The notes beneath the pieces are model-generated. The model was not told where the DNA came from, did not search any database, and saw nothing but the letters and a program-made list of their open reading frames with translations. A stretch of DNA of 64,000 nucleotides from Gautieria morchelliformis (taxonomy: Eukaryota > Basidiomycota > Agaricomycetes > Gomphales > Gomphaceae). The position numbers and the translations under genes were made by a program. The DNA lies in NCBI GenBank assembly GCA_015179125.1, contig WHVA01000047.1, forward strand, positions 1 to 64,000, written 5' to 3'. Shown in pieces: positions 22,401 through 34,499 of the stretch. Position 1 is the first letter of the stretch. Each line of letters begins with the position of its first letter.

Positions 22401-22900
22401 CTGGCCATCTCTTTGCCTCGTGTTCCCATCACAGGTAACACACTGGAGATGGGTCTTTGTATGGGATCCTGCTTCAACGTTTCCTCACCTACAACCTCGC
22501 CTTTACCACCTGCCCTGCGGATGACATTGGAATAACCCTATACATCACCAGGTTCAAATGCGTCAACGACCAAATGTGCACCTGAACAGCGTCCCCACAT
22601 AGAATCAGCTGTACCAACAATACCCCATCATGCAAACTCACAACAGATGTCCCTCTACATCGCCACTCAACGAAAACAACAGGCACCATTTCCGCAGACG
22701 ATGGCAGCATAATGACGACAGATTTATACTTATTAATAACCGAAATCTAAGTCATGACATCGCCCATGACGATTACTGCTCCCTTACCTAAGACGCATGA
22801 GTACAACGACAGCTCACTTTAACAAATAAAGACTGCCGCCGTAAGAATAAAACGCTGTACAACTTCAACTTCAACAAGGGCCTTGCCAGCAATGCCAGCC
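19401..22900. other. 3.5 kb without a recognisable gene
   Basis: Only short frames occur (for example 22122-22346 and 22489-22710, minus) and none matches a family I know. A tRNA-like box A (tagccaagtggtc, 19646) lies about 100 bp before a box-B-like gttcgaaac (19744), but no cloverleaf can be folded. 21390-21900 is strongly A/T-rich. Confidence 0.4.
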
Positions 22901-24000
22901 TCTAGTACATACTCTTAGCTTTACTGTCACAGAGCTGTGACTTTCACCCAAAATAGCAATAGAACCTTCCACGGCCTTCCAATAGTTTCAACCTTTCCTG
23001 AAGCTTCTCTAAGCTTCTACAAGGTTCCTAGCAGTAGTTGCATAAGCTAGATAGATGCAGTATAAATAGCCTGCAGTTTTAGCAGTGAAGCAGTCAATCA
23101 TCTTTCACCCAAACCACTCAGACATTGAGTAACTGAAGTGTGACTTCAACACAGCCTTGTACCGAAGTACTGGCTCCCTGACTTGGCTACAGTCTAAGAT
23201 TGCAGCAACTCTGATTGGCTCTGAGAAGTACAAGAGTGCTCTATTTTAATTGCAGCAGGCTCTGAATAATCGCGCTGCAAACAGCAACATTACTAAGGGT
23301 AACTGATTAGTAATCCTGTATGATTAGATGGCACTCTGAGCAGTGATCTAATAGTCTTGGTTATTAGTTATTCAATTCACACAATAGATTATTAACTTAA
23401 CTCTGAGTTAAGTGGGTTAATAGTCTTTTGAGTAATTGATCTTTCTTGATCAATCAACCCAGATATTAACCTAACTCAGGATAAGTGAGTTAGTATCCTA
23501 TGTTTGTTGAGTTGGAAAACCAGAAAAGCCACAAGAATAGTGATATACTTGAACTGAGGAAGAGTTCAAGCACAGAACTATCTTTTCAGGTTTTGGGGAT
23601 TATTGTGGTCTTTAATTCACTCGACCCGCAGTCCTAAGACTCTAAGTAGCTTTCCCCCTTAAAGTATCTGGACCTTGGACACCTAATAACATTCTTTGAC
23701 CTCACAAAGTATTGCACAATCTGAGAACTACACATGTTCAGTTAAATCTCTATTGCTACACTTCCTGTACCAATACTGATTCTGATTGTTCACCGGAGTA
23801 TAATTTCTTAATTGGGTTCTCCATTAAAATAGTTTCAAAGCTTGCATGTGCTTGTAAAGTGAAATCTCTGATTGAACTTTAGAATTGTGTTTAACACCAT
23901 AGTTTTACATTTAGTTCAATGGGTTCCAAAACAGAGACTGAAAGAGACATTCAGTTATGTTTCTCCGCCACCCTCTTAAAGGCATGGAATGACTAATTTG
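22901..24000. other. Possible LTR-derived sequence, unresolved
   Basis: A TATA box (tataaatag, 23061) sits in sequence of retroelement-promoter type. From 23270 to 23520 there is a run of related words (ttattagt, ttaactctgagttaagtg, ttaacctaactc). No second LTR, primer-binding site or coding part could be found, so a solo LTR is only a possibility. Confidence 0.25.
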
Positions 24001-24465
24001 ATAGGGATGCTAGAGTAAAAAGTGATGAGTGACCAAACCAGACCAATCACGTTGTCCAAAAACCATTGAAACTACCTCCACCATTAAACCTCAGCTCGTG
24101 CAGCAATGCGTACTGACTTGCTACAGCAAGACCAGGAAGAAGTCCATGGACCTTTTTACTCTTCGACTGCAGCACTCCCACCCATCCTGCCAGCCCGCAT
24201 GGGGGGCCAAGCACTTACAAAGCTAGACCCTCCACACAATTGAACATCCAACAGGAGAACAGGAGTACTTACCTCAAAAGAGGGGGTGGGAAGCGGCTCA
24301 AGGAGCTGGCCAGGCAGGGAGCATGGAGCCCATCGTCAGTGTATCTGCCCACTCAAGGATGCAGAGGGATGGGTGCCCTAGGGAGAGAGAGGGAAGGGCC
24401 ACCCAATTTTAGTTCAATGTGTGTAGCAACTAACATAGGCGTAGTCTGGGGTCGAAAAAAATGAT

Positions 24466-24512
24466 ATAAAAAATAAAATAAAATAAAATAAAAATAAATA
24501 AATAAAAACAGA
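24466..24512. repeat. A-rich microsatellite (aaaat)n/(aaat)n
   Basis: A simple run of aaaataaaat and aaataaat units on the plus strand, about 450 bp past the 3' end of the NLR gene on the minus strand. Confidence 0.85.
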
Positions 24513-24966
24513 TCTGGGGGCATGGAAAAAATAGGTAAAAGGCTAGAATAATAGAAGTAACACAAAGGGGAAAAATACAGATCATGACAATGTACTACCT
24601 TTGCTTGAGCCTCCTGTTCTTAGTACAGTGAGCCCTTGCAAGATATCTGTCTCTAAGTTTTCTTCCCTGGCTTCTGTCTTCCAACTCCACCTCACACCCC
24701 TGACCTCTGACTTCCAATATCAACAACAACTTCAAAACCTCAAATCTTTGTCAACCTCAGTTCCAACACTTCTGACACTTCTGACTTCAGAAGTACATAT
24801 AGCCAGTAGTTCATTGGAGGCACCACGTACAGGTTCAAGCCTCAGTTCTTTCTAGTCCTGACACCAGGTTTCACGATATAGAACAATAAATACATCAGCC
24901 TACAGGTACTGAAACTATGTCTGTATATAATGAACTACCTAACTCAGTGTTCTGGGATGCTGCTTA

Positions 24967-27900
24967 TCAGAACCTCTTCCTTGCCAACATAATTTGAACC
25001 TCCAGCTCTTCAGCATCCTTCCACCAGCCCAACTTCTGATAGGTTAAGGCAAGGTTGCCCATGGCTGTCAGGGTGTCAGGATGCTCCTCACCAAGGACCC
25101 TCTTCATTGCCTCCATGACTTGAACCCCCAGCTCTTCAGCATCCTTCCACTGGCCCTGGTTCTGATAGGTTATAGCAAGGTGGCCCACAACACTCAGGGT
25201 GTCAGGATGCTCCTCACCAAGGACCCTCTTCATTGCCTCCATGACTTGAACCCCCAGCTCTTCAGCATCCTTCCACCGACCCTGGTCATGATAGGTTAAG
25301 GCAAGGTGGCCCATGGTGATCAGGGTGACAGGATGCTCCTCACCAAGGACCCGCTTCCTTGCCTCTAGGACTTGAATGACCAGCTTTTCAGCATCCTTCC
25401 ACCGGCCCAACTTCTGATAAGTTGAGGCAAGCCTGTCCATAGCTTTCAGGATGCCAGGATGCTCCCCACCAATGACCCTCTTCATCATCTCCATGACTTG
25501 AACTGCCAGCTCTTCAGCATCCTTCCACCGGCCCTGGTTCTGGTAGGTTAAGGCAAGGTAGCCCATGGCTGTCAGGGTGTCAGGATGCTCCTCACTGAGG
25601 ACCCTCTTCCTTGCCTCTAGGACTTGAACCTGCAGCTCTTCAGCATCCTTCCACTGGCCCAAATTCCAATAGGTTAAGGCAAGGTTGCCCATGGCTGTCA
25701 GGGTGTCAGGATGCTCCTCACCAAGGACCCTCTTCATTGCCTCCATGACTTGAACCCCCAGCTCTTCAGCATCCTTCCACTGGCCCTGAGTCTGATAGGT
25801 TATGGCAATCAGGGTGTCAGGATGCATCTCACCAAGGATATTCTTCATTAACCCTATGACTTGAATCCCCAGCTCTTTAGCATTCTTCCACTGGCCCTGA
25901 TTCCGATAGGTTGACGCAAGGTTGACCATGGCCCTCAGGGTGTCAGGATGCTCCTCACCAAGGACCCTCTTCATCATCTCCATGGCTTGAGCTTCCAGCT
26001 CTTCAGCATCCTTCCACTGGCCCAAATTCCAATAGATTGAGGCAAGGTTGCTCATGGCCATCACGGTGCTAGGATGCTCCTCACCAAGGACCCTCTTCAT
26101 TGCCTCCATGACTTGAACCTCCAGCTCTTTAGCATCCTTCCACTGGCCCTGACCCTGATAGTTTGAGGCAAGGTTGCCCATGGCCGTCAGGGTGTTAGGA
26201 TGCTCCTCACCAAGGACCCTCTTCAGCATCTCTATGACTTGAACCCCCAGCTCTTCAGCATCCTTCCACCGGCCCTGGTTCTGATAGGTTAAGGCAAGGT
26301 GGCATATGGCTATCAGGGTGTTAGGATGCTCCTCACCAAAGACCCTCTTGCTTGCCTCCAGGACTTGAACATCCAGCTCTTCAGCATCCTTCCACTGGCC
26401 CAAATTCCGATAGGTTGAGGTAATGTCGGCCATGGCCATCAGGGTGCTAGGATGCTCCTCACCAAGGAGCCTCTTCCTTGTCTCCATCACCTTAACCTGC
26501 AGCTCTTCAGCCTCCTTCCACTGTCCTGCTCCTTCAAACACTATTGCAAATTGTCCTGCCATTTCTAAATTTGTAGCTTTTGTATGTAGCTCATTGATAT
26601 GAGACAGAAGTGATCTCCTAAAAGCATAATCCTCTATACTCGTTCCATATGGGATAGAAAGTGCTAGTATCTGCATTGTACACCTTTGCTTATTCTCCTG
26701 CTCTGCCAACTCTAGGTGATCTCGAGCCCAGACATGTACTAGAGGATGAAGGAAAAATGTACGGTCTTCTTCATCAGTACTAATTAATGAATATGAAGCT
26801 AATTCATTAATGATCTCCTGGAATTGAAAGTCACTCCAGCCACCATCTGTGGTTTGAAAGTTATGCAGAAATTGTCTTGCATCATCAAATGGTCCACCTA
26901 GAGCCGCAAGGGAAGCCTTTTGAAAGATGCTTTTGGAAATCCCCTATAATGTAAAAATGCACACAAGTGTAGCAGGGTTGCTGCAACAGGACTTAGCTTT
27001 TTAAAGCTAATTTCCCATGTGGCATATACTGCCCATGGATAATCATCCACCATTTGTACTGAGAGCTTGCTCATCAGCTGAGCTCGATCATTCTGAAAAA
27101 TCTTCAGGTATTCATTTAAACTGCATCCCTTTGAGATATAGGCACCAGCTTGTACAATGGCCAGGGCAAGATAACCAAGGTCTTTCACAATCAGAGATGC
27201 CAAGCTAAGATTCTTTGCAGAATCTTTGAGTCTAGAAAACATAAGGAGCAAATGAATAGCTTTCTCAGCATTCATACTTGACACATGACAGTTGGAGCTG
27301 GGTGCATGCACACAACACTCCACATTGCGACTTGTCACAATGATATTTCCATGCCTGCATAGTGGGAAGTACCTTCGAAGGTTTATGTTGTGGTCATCAG
27401 CATTGTCTATGAAGAGCAACCACCTTTGGTTTTGTCCAGAAAGCCAGAGAAGAGCATCTTTGGCAGTCTTGCCAATACCTTCTTTCTGAGCAATATCCTC
27501 AAGGCCAGACTCCATAGTAGTGACACTACTTGCATCAACATAATAGACTCTCCAATAACTAAACATAACAGAAGTTAGTCCAAACATAACAGACCTGAGT
27601 AAACTACCCCACCGGTGGTAAAACCTTTCAATGAATCTCAATGCAATCTGTGTTTTTCCAGCCCCACCAAGCCCATACAAGACAAAGATGCGCTGTTCCA
27701 CCTCATCAGATGGCCAGTCTGCAAAGAAGTATCCCTTTAGTTGCATAAGGATATCAGCTCTTCCAGTAAACCTGCTTGTTGGTAGAGGGCAGGTCCTAAA
27801 ATGCACTCTTCTATCAAGTTCCCTGTGAACAGTGCTTGTACCAATGGTGTCTATCATAAAACATATATCATCAGCTGTGAGGCAATGCAGGTTGTACACA

Positions 27901-29330
27901 CTGAGGTGTGCAGCAGGTATCACTTCCCACTGCTCTCTCAGAGCTTTGACAGCTGCTGTGAGCATCTTGTCTACTTTGCCCTGCTGCAGGTACTGCAATG
28001 TGTGTGTCTTCACCTCTCTCAGCCTTTCCCACTGTGCTAGCGTCACATTTTGCATTCCTTGTTCAACGTTGAACCGGAAGTAACCATTCGCAATAGATCT
28101 GAAGCGGAATTCAGTTTCCTCCGCTGTGGCTTCACACTCGGTAGTGATCTTCTTCAATACTTCAGCTACATCTAAAGGAATGACCCTGTTGAACAGACTG
28201 GGTGCAGGTAGGCCTGTTGTGGTGACTTGACCCGTCCCAATACTTATGACGCAAGCAATATGTTGGTGTGGGAAGATGTGCTCTGCCTCCCTGAGGATTT
28301 GCTTGACAGGGTTGTTGCAACCCAGACCGGCATCAACAAACTCTTCATCCAGAGGTGGTGTACCGATGAAAATGCGTTCGAAGAAAGTAGGCGCAGCAGA
28401 CGTAGCACGAGCGGCCTCCCAGATAGTGCAGTCGAATGATTCATTCCTTTCCACGGTGTACGTGCGAAAGAGGCGAGGTGTGCTTATATTATTCGCGGGC
28501 ATCGCGCAGACGAAACTGGGCCACGGTCAGATATGTAACAAGTCAAGAAAGAACGGCAACGTGAACATACGTTTTGCACATTTCGTTGTTTAGTCTTGGA
28601 TCGAACATGCGTGCGTTAGGGTCCCCAGTCGATTCCTCGATGATCGCCTTGATAGCTTTCTCTAAATTGCTAGCCTTGAACGTTCCATCTTTCCAAAATG
28701 GATTCTTCTCCGAGAAGACTTGTGAGGCGAAATTGGCATAGGCTTCGATCGCTTTATCTACGGGGAGACGGAGGCGGCCCAGCATAAGTGCTATGAGCCT
28801 GCATGGACCGTATTAGAGAGCGACGGAGATCGTTAAGCAAGTAACTTACCCGCCTGTACTCGTACCGCAGATTAAGTCGAAATATTCGCAAGGAAGGGGC
28901 ACCGTGGGTCGCCCTTCTTGGCGCTGGATTCTTTGCATGATCTCTTGCAAAATGATAAGTTCGGACAAGCCACGGATGCCGCCGCCATCTGCTCAGGGGA
29001 GTCAGAAGGTGTCATATAACAAGCATCAAAGCATTACCGAGTGAAAGCAACCTGAGCCCGGCACCTCGACGATGCCCATCGGTTTGGGTCGTGGGGTTAG
29101 ATTCGATGCCCGTTCCCCATGTAGCAAGACCAGAAGTGGACAGCGATACGACCTATTCATGAAGATTCGTCAGATAGTCAGTCTCGTTGATTCTTTATCC
29201 TCCTGGAATAAACCTTGCTTACCTTCGAGGGTACCAAAGGCGGTTCTACGATCGGCGGCGTTTCGTCATGCCCGGATGAATTGGCGGCCTGCAAGTGCTC
29301 ATTGTGGTCCATTGAGGAGTTAGAGGACAT
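24967..29330 (-). CDS. Patatin - NB-ARC - TPR NLR-type protein (one probable frameshift)
   Basis: Six exons on the minus strand: 29330-29223, 29152-29038, 28988-28850, 28798-28571, 28515-27613 and 27558-24967. All introns are GT-AG; the last (27559-27612, 54 bp) is a multiple of three with a CTAAC branch site. About 1361 residues. Patatin lipase domain: DGGGIRG (about 75), GTSTGG with the nucleophile Ser (about 117), and DAGLGCNNP with the catalytic Asp (about 258). NB-ARC: Walker A GLGGAGKT (about 480) and Walker B LLFIDNAD. C-terminal: 12 kinesin-light-chain-type TPR units of 42 residues (W+DAEEL.VQV...+RVLGEEHPDTL.AM..LA.TY) plus a thirteenth cut short by the stop. In fungi this architecture acts as a STAND-type non-self sensor with a lipase output. 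Near 26941-26947 the frame shifts by one base between NB-ARC and TPR (HY | ISKSIFQKAS). This is either a real lesion or a sequence error. Confidence 0.85.
25000..26500 (-). repeat. 126-bp coding repeats (TPR units) with low internal diversity
   Basis: Twelve tandem 126-bp units (one is 15 bp shorter) inside the NLR gene share long stretches such as ctcttcagcatccttccac and aggatgctcctcaccaagga. Several pairs are nearly identical at DNA level, showing recent unit exchange or duplication. Confidence 0.92.
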
Positions 29331-31139
29331 GGTGGTATGGTGGACGAAGGAGACAGTGCGAGGGAACTGCCGTGAGAATGTGGGAATGAGGAGACTTGAC
29401 AGGCAGTAGTAGTACGTAGTACGAGCGCCCCTACCCTAACTGGTAGGCCTTGTATTATTGTGAGCACGGCGTTCACACGCAGCATAACGTCACGTGGATA
29501 GATCCCCAGCGTGATTTGCGATACGCGAATGACACGACGGTGGACGAAATGGCGAAGCGGCTCCTCGCGGTCTCCAGCACCGCCAACCGACCGCTGATGT
29601 CCACAGGGCGTGGGGATTCGGATGGTTGAGGCGTTTAGGGTGCTTGGCATTGCGATTGTAGCCGTTGTTTTTGCAGGATGCGCGGGTTGGACGGTTGCGA
29701 CGATCCCAACGATTGTGCGGGCGGTATGTAGATCAATACATTGGCAGGCAATCCAGGCGGCACAGGTGCACACGTGGAGTGGAAATCGGCGGTGAACAAT
29801 AGCATAAGTAAGCAGGCGATGATTTTCTAACAAGCAGCGGTTGGATGGCGACCCATCTCTCGATGCATTGAAGTAGATCCCTGGTGGGATGATCATCATT
29901 ATCTTCCATGCATGAAAAAGTAAAATATTATTACAACTATTACAAGTACAAGTTCGACTGGTCACGATGAGGAACCGGAATAAAAACAGCAAGTAGATGA
30001 GAAATAGGATAGGACGCAATTATGTAATGAGGGTTGTGCTCAGTGCGATTCTGATGCATGCCGTCATGGTATGAGATCCAGATGCGCATAGGTATCATCA
30101 AGGTCGATGACCAGAATGGCGTGAAAATTGCCCACCTGAGTTACTGTGAGCATCACAGGACTTGTAGAGGTGACGCCTTAGCTAATGATCCCGCGTTTCG
30201 CTCCTCAGCGTGATCCAATGTTCTTACACCTTGCGCTATCCGCTCCACAGAGACATTGACAGACACGCACCATACGGGCGGGCAGGATCGAGACAGTACA
30301 TCGGACGTGCAAGCCTCTCATGGCCAACTGTCTGGGGAGTCCGGAATCGAAGACATCACACGCTCACGTCCTAGTTGAACCAACGCGCCGGATTCTGCAT
30401 CGGCTATTGATAGGGACTCGCAGGCGGTGGAGATGGAATAGGGGAGTAAATTTCTGTAAGCGAGGTGTTCGGCGGCGACGCGTGGTGCAGTGAGACGGCT
30501 GGAGATCTGCTCTGGGGGTGATCGTGATCTAGATGAGCGAGCTTCTGCGGCGTTGATTACGGGATAATATTTAGTGAGAGACGACGAGCGCTGTAGCGAA
30601 GTGGTGACGTCTGAGTGACCACGGTCACAAAGGGTGGCACTAAAGGCATTGGGACGGTGTTAGGGTATGTTCGAGGGTACGGGACGCCCATGTGCCTGGA
30701 CGTGGGGGCTGGAACACTTCGATGCGCGGTGCTATTGTTAGCGTGCTGCAGCAGCGTATGCGAGGGGCGGTCAGGCAATTCGGCTGAGCGAGGATGATGG
30801 AATGGAAAAGGAAATAGCCAATCACGAGGAGGGGGGGGGCGGCTTGTAGTGGGACAGGTGGTGATCTGCTCACGTAGGTTGAGCGAGGTTGATGGAATGG
30901 GGAAGAAAACTGTTGCCGAATGTCCACGGTGACCGGTGGCACTGAAGGCAATTGGGAATGTGTTCAGGTTATTCGAGGGTAGGGAGGGACTGCGCACGGC
31001 AACTCAACTATTCACTCGCAATCATCCTGGAATCTACCCTATCCTTGTACATCACACAGAACGAGACACAGAAATATCACCTCGAATCTTGTAGTCATGA
31101 AAAAGTAAAGGCATATATGCCCCATGGTGCACACACTTA
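29331..31139. other. Intergenic, no supportable gene
   Basis: Long minus-strand frames (for example 29246-30019) are open but overlap the first exons and promoter of the NLR gene, and lack any domain. Between 30610 and 30990 two diverged copies of a short block (gtggcact.aaggca.ttggga...tgttcgagggta) occur about 300 bp apart. Confidence 0.4.
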
Positions 31140-32512
31140 CTACACCCACAAAAACTCAATCATCGCCAGATCATGGCCGGTCGTAATTAGCTCGCCATCG
31201 TACGCACCGGGAGACCGTCTGACCCCTACAACATTCACGTTATGTGGATATCGTACCTCTCCCATTTTTCCTGCCCAGTCAAAGTCAATCAACATGATCT
31301 TGGTTTCTTCCTTCCCCTTCGGCACCATAAAATTTGTTGCCCGAATGTCGCCATGTACAAATCCTGCATCATGGAGTTGACGCACACACCGTCGGATTTC
31401 AGTTTTAAAGGTGGATCTGTCTGATGGGGGAACATCATCCAGCTGTTCATAGGTGTCATCATCAATCAGGTCCATGACAACCATGAGCCATCCACCCTCA
31501 ATGTGTTCAAAGCCTCTCAAAGCTGGCGCAAATCCCAGTGATGAGCATTTCAGATGTGCCTCCTTTGAATACCGACGGGTAAACTTGATACATATGTTGT
31601 CCCCTCCTGACCGCCCATGGAAGAGCAATTTGTCTTCAAGGCGCTGGACATAATTGAATGAACAACGGCGTGAGTCCGAGAGAGAGGTGTATTGATGTGG
31701 GTGTGGGAACATAGGTGCTGCTGGATTGTCATCTTTCGGAGGCACGTCAATGTCCATTAGTGCGTCAGCTTCCTTCTGATAAAAGGCTTCAAGTTCCCGG
31801 ATGGCCTTCTTCATAGCACCAAAATAACGCGCAGTTCTCATCTGCATATCCCAGTCGGTTGCATGGTAGAACAGGGGCAAGACAGGAGCAAGGACTTGTA
31901 GATTAGGGTAATCAGACCAAACGGCACCCGCAAAGCCAATGTGAGCGCCTTCCTGTGAATTATGAACCTGTCCAAACTGACATTTGTAATGAACCTCACC
32001 AGCAATGTATATTAAAAAACATGGAAGATTGGTGCGATTTGTGATTGTTTGTTTCGTGAAGCTTCTGTAGTAGCAGCCTGCTTGAACAAGAGGATCGGAT
32101 GGGGATGACCCAAGCTCAGCCTTGACTTCTAAGCGTGCAAAACAAAAGTCATTGTAACGGACGTCTCCATCTGTCGTGAATGACTCAATCGTGGAAGCAT
32201 TGAAGTGGAGGTCATATGAACGGAGCATCCCTCGGGCTTCACGTGCCCTGGCGCCCTCCGTCTGATAGAATTCAGACATCTTGGATGAAAATTGGATCAC
32301 AAATGTGTTGTCCTCTTTCGTGGGTACGTAGCTCTCACAATCATCCTGGAACCGACCAAATACCGGATGATACAGGGTGATGGGTATCGTTGCCGCAGCA
32401 GAAGGAGGACGATCAAAATAGAATAGGGGGGGTCTCGTTGCTGAGCAGAAGCAAAGGCCTTTGGCATCCCACCTTGCGAGGGAGTGCTGACTGGATGCAT
32501 ATTCAGATGGAC
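31140..32512 (-). CDS. FunK1-type fungal protein kinase
   Basis: A continuous minus-strand frame covers the conserved region of Agaricomycete FunK1 kinases. The N-terminal part (SLARWDAKGLCFCSATRPP, YHPVFGRFQDDCESY) precedes the recognisable lobe with NICIKF (likely ATP-binding Lys). Then come the catalytic loop HGDIRATNF, DFDWAG in place of DFG, and a conserved tail RSPGAYDGE....HDLAMIE. The catalytic Asp and Asn are present, so activity is possible. The family is strongly expanded in mushrooms; substrates are unknown. The frame meets a stop near 32513, so at least one 5' exon is missing from this model. The small frame at 32701-33009 could supply it. Confidence 0.8.
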
Positions 32513-32700
32513 CTCACGGCGGTTCATCAGTGAATCCCAATGAGTTATGTCTGCGTTCGCTAGAATGCAGTTAGATGTCTGTGTCCACCTGCACTGAGAG
32601 AGACAGCATACGTGGAATTAAACCGCAAACAGTAATAAGTACTTGGCTCAACCAGACTTCTCAACGTAAGATAAAAGACATACAGAAATAATCTGGAAGC

Positions 32701-33009
32701 CTAGTCAGCACAATGAAAACATGGACCATGTATAAAGTGACAACCTAACACAAGCTGAAACTTATAAGTTGAGAGAGACTCATGGATGACCTCGAGGCCC
32801 TTGGCATCGATCTTTTTGAATTTTTCGGGGTCCTTGCCAGCATACTCGGCGATCACGACTAGTAGCACCCTTGCCTGACTGGCAGGGAAATGACTATGCG
32901 ACTGAAGGGCAACATAGAAATCATGGTGAGTAACGTAGTCATCGAGCGACAGTGCTTGAATCGCCTCCATTGGGGAGAAATTGAAGACAGTTGTCGGTGT
33001 CGAAGACAA
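32701..33009 (-). CDS. Small hypothetical protein or 5' exon of the kinase gene
   Basis: 102 codons starting MSSTPTTVFNFSPMEAIQ. The composition is protein-like, with an apparent helical middle (DYVTHHDFYVALQSHSHF, RVLLVVIAEYAGKDP). No family is recognised. It lies about 190 bp upstream of the FunK1 reading frame on the same strand, so it could be its first exon or a separate small gene. Confidence 0.35.
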   Translation of the reverse strand: MSSTPTTVFNFSPMEAIQALSLDDYVTHHDFYVALQSHSHFPASQARVLLVVIAEYAGKDPEKFKKIDAKGLEVIHESLSTYKFQLVLGCHFIHGPCFHCAD

Positions 33010-33602
33010 TGTGTTCAGTGTTGGCTCCTAATGTAACTTCACCCTCGGGTGTTACATAAGGTGACGTTAGACCTATGACTTCGGAATCCTGGCCCAAATG
33101 ACTTGAAACAATGTGCCATGTGGGGATAGCGTCTTGATCTTATGGAGTGGTCTCATCTGAGGTTAATGGATGGGTCTCTGAGGCGATGGTGATGCCATCC
33201 GAGAGGGTTTGCGCGGAGACTTCTTATAGGATTCGTCACGGTGTGCGAGCAGGTAAAGGAGGGGAGCGGTGACTCGGTGCACTGAACATATCCGTTGGGA
33301 AGGGACGCGGATTTAGGGAAGAATTCTAGGAAGTTGATGACGGCTCCGTTAGTACTAGTCGCGCGGTTCCTGACGGGCACATGAGGCTTTGACACGGCCT
33401 GGCGCTGCTACATGGGACTCGGAGAGGGGGCGCGGCGGCGGCGGCGGCGAGATTGCGACCGGTCGTGGAGACATGGTTCTTACAGCGCAAGGTGGGTTGC
33501 AGCTGTCTATGTCCGAAGGTGGGACGTTGCTTGCTTGCAGCGCTCGTGTAACACACTGCGGGAACAAACCCCCTGATAAATCAGTGGGACGTCCATACCC
33601 GG

Positions 33603-33672
33603 TTTTTGGTGGATGGTCCACCATCGGTTGACGGACACTCCACCGGTCCGATGGTGGACCATCCACCAAAAA
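33603..33672. repeat. 25-bp perfect inverted repeat (hairpin) in the transposon left end
   Basis: The left arm 33603-33627 (tttttggtggatgg then tccaccatcgg) and right arm 33648-33672 are exact reverse complements around a 20-bp loop. The arm itself contains the palindrome ggtccacc-like core, so nested hairpins are possible. It lies about 50 bp inside the CACTGCGGGAA terminus. Confidence 0.9.
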
Positions 33673-34239
33673 TCCCTCATGGTAAGTCCACCGGGCGCTC
33701 AGGGGTCCATGTCCCCTAACCACTCACAGTACATGGACTATCCACTCACAGCAAAGCCGTTTTTTTCGTGGATTTTATATCCATATGCATATCAAGAGGA
33801 GCATCCCAACATGCTGTCAATTGTTTCTCCACCGGCATGCCGGTGGATTCTCCCATATCTGGGACATAGAGGTTCCTAGTTATATATAAAGGGTTATCCA
33901 CTAAAATATATGTTCATACTCCACTCAAAGTTCAATATGAATTCCACTAAATTGGCACAAGGATTAACCATTCAAAATGAAGGGACTAAGGACGGGTAGG
34001 AACAAAAGCACAATTTATAATCCTGTGAATCTTGCAGACCAACTCATATCACAGTAACTAGGTAATGAATTAATACACGCTAAACGTTATGGAGAGAAGT
34101 AACTTACAGTTTTATTTGTTTGCTAGGTTTCTTACATTAAGTATGAGACGACTAACTTAGAGGTTTATGCCTGTTGCAGTCAGTTTAATTAGATTAGAGG
34201 ACATAGATATATGAGCACACAGGAAAGTAGTACAGTACA

Positions 34240-34330
34240 TGGCTTGAGCATGATTCGAACGCGGGTGTTGTTGCAACAACGATTAGTCACCCATCTGAGC
34301 GCGTAAACCACTGCTCCACAGGAACCATTG
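34240..34330 (-). repeat. tRNA-like sequence, possible SINE head
   Basis: The minus strand has a box A (tggagcagtgg) with a 4-bp D stem (GAGC/GCTC) and a box B (gcgttcgaatc) spaced as in tRNA genes. The anticodon and T stems do not pair cleanly, so it is not a working tRNA. It could be the RNA polymerase III head of a SINE or a tRNA pseudogene. It lies inside the left arm of the CACTA-like element. Confidence 0.35.
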
Positions 34331-34499
34331 CAAACACATGGTGTGACATGGTATAGGTTAGCAATAGGTGCACAGCACGGATTACTGTAATATTGCTTGG
34401 CTCGTTCGAGGGTGGGCACCACACCGTGGAGACTTACCATTAGCGGACTGTTCTGGTGATGTAGTGTAATTGTTAGTAATGTAATTATTAGCTAGGTAG

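Noticed and set aside
22901-23900. Solo LTR with tataaatag
   Set aside because: No convincing TG...CA ends with a matching target duplication could be found, so it is listed only as unresolved sequence.
29246-30019. 257-codon minus-strand frame upstream of the NLR gene
   Set aside because: It overlaps the first NLR exon in another frame, has no domain, and its composition (CTCNSCNN, HPAKTTATIAM) looks like a chance opening.
30610-30990. Possible 300-bp tandem duplication
   Set aside because: Only short blocks match, with many differences. Too weak to define units or age by eye.
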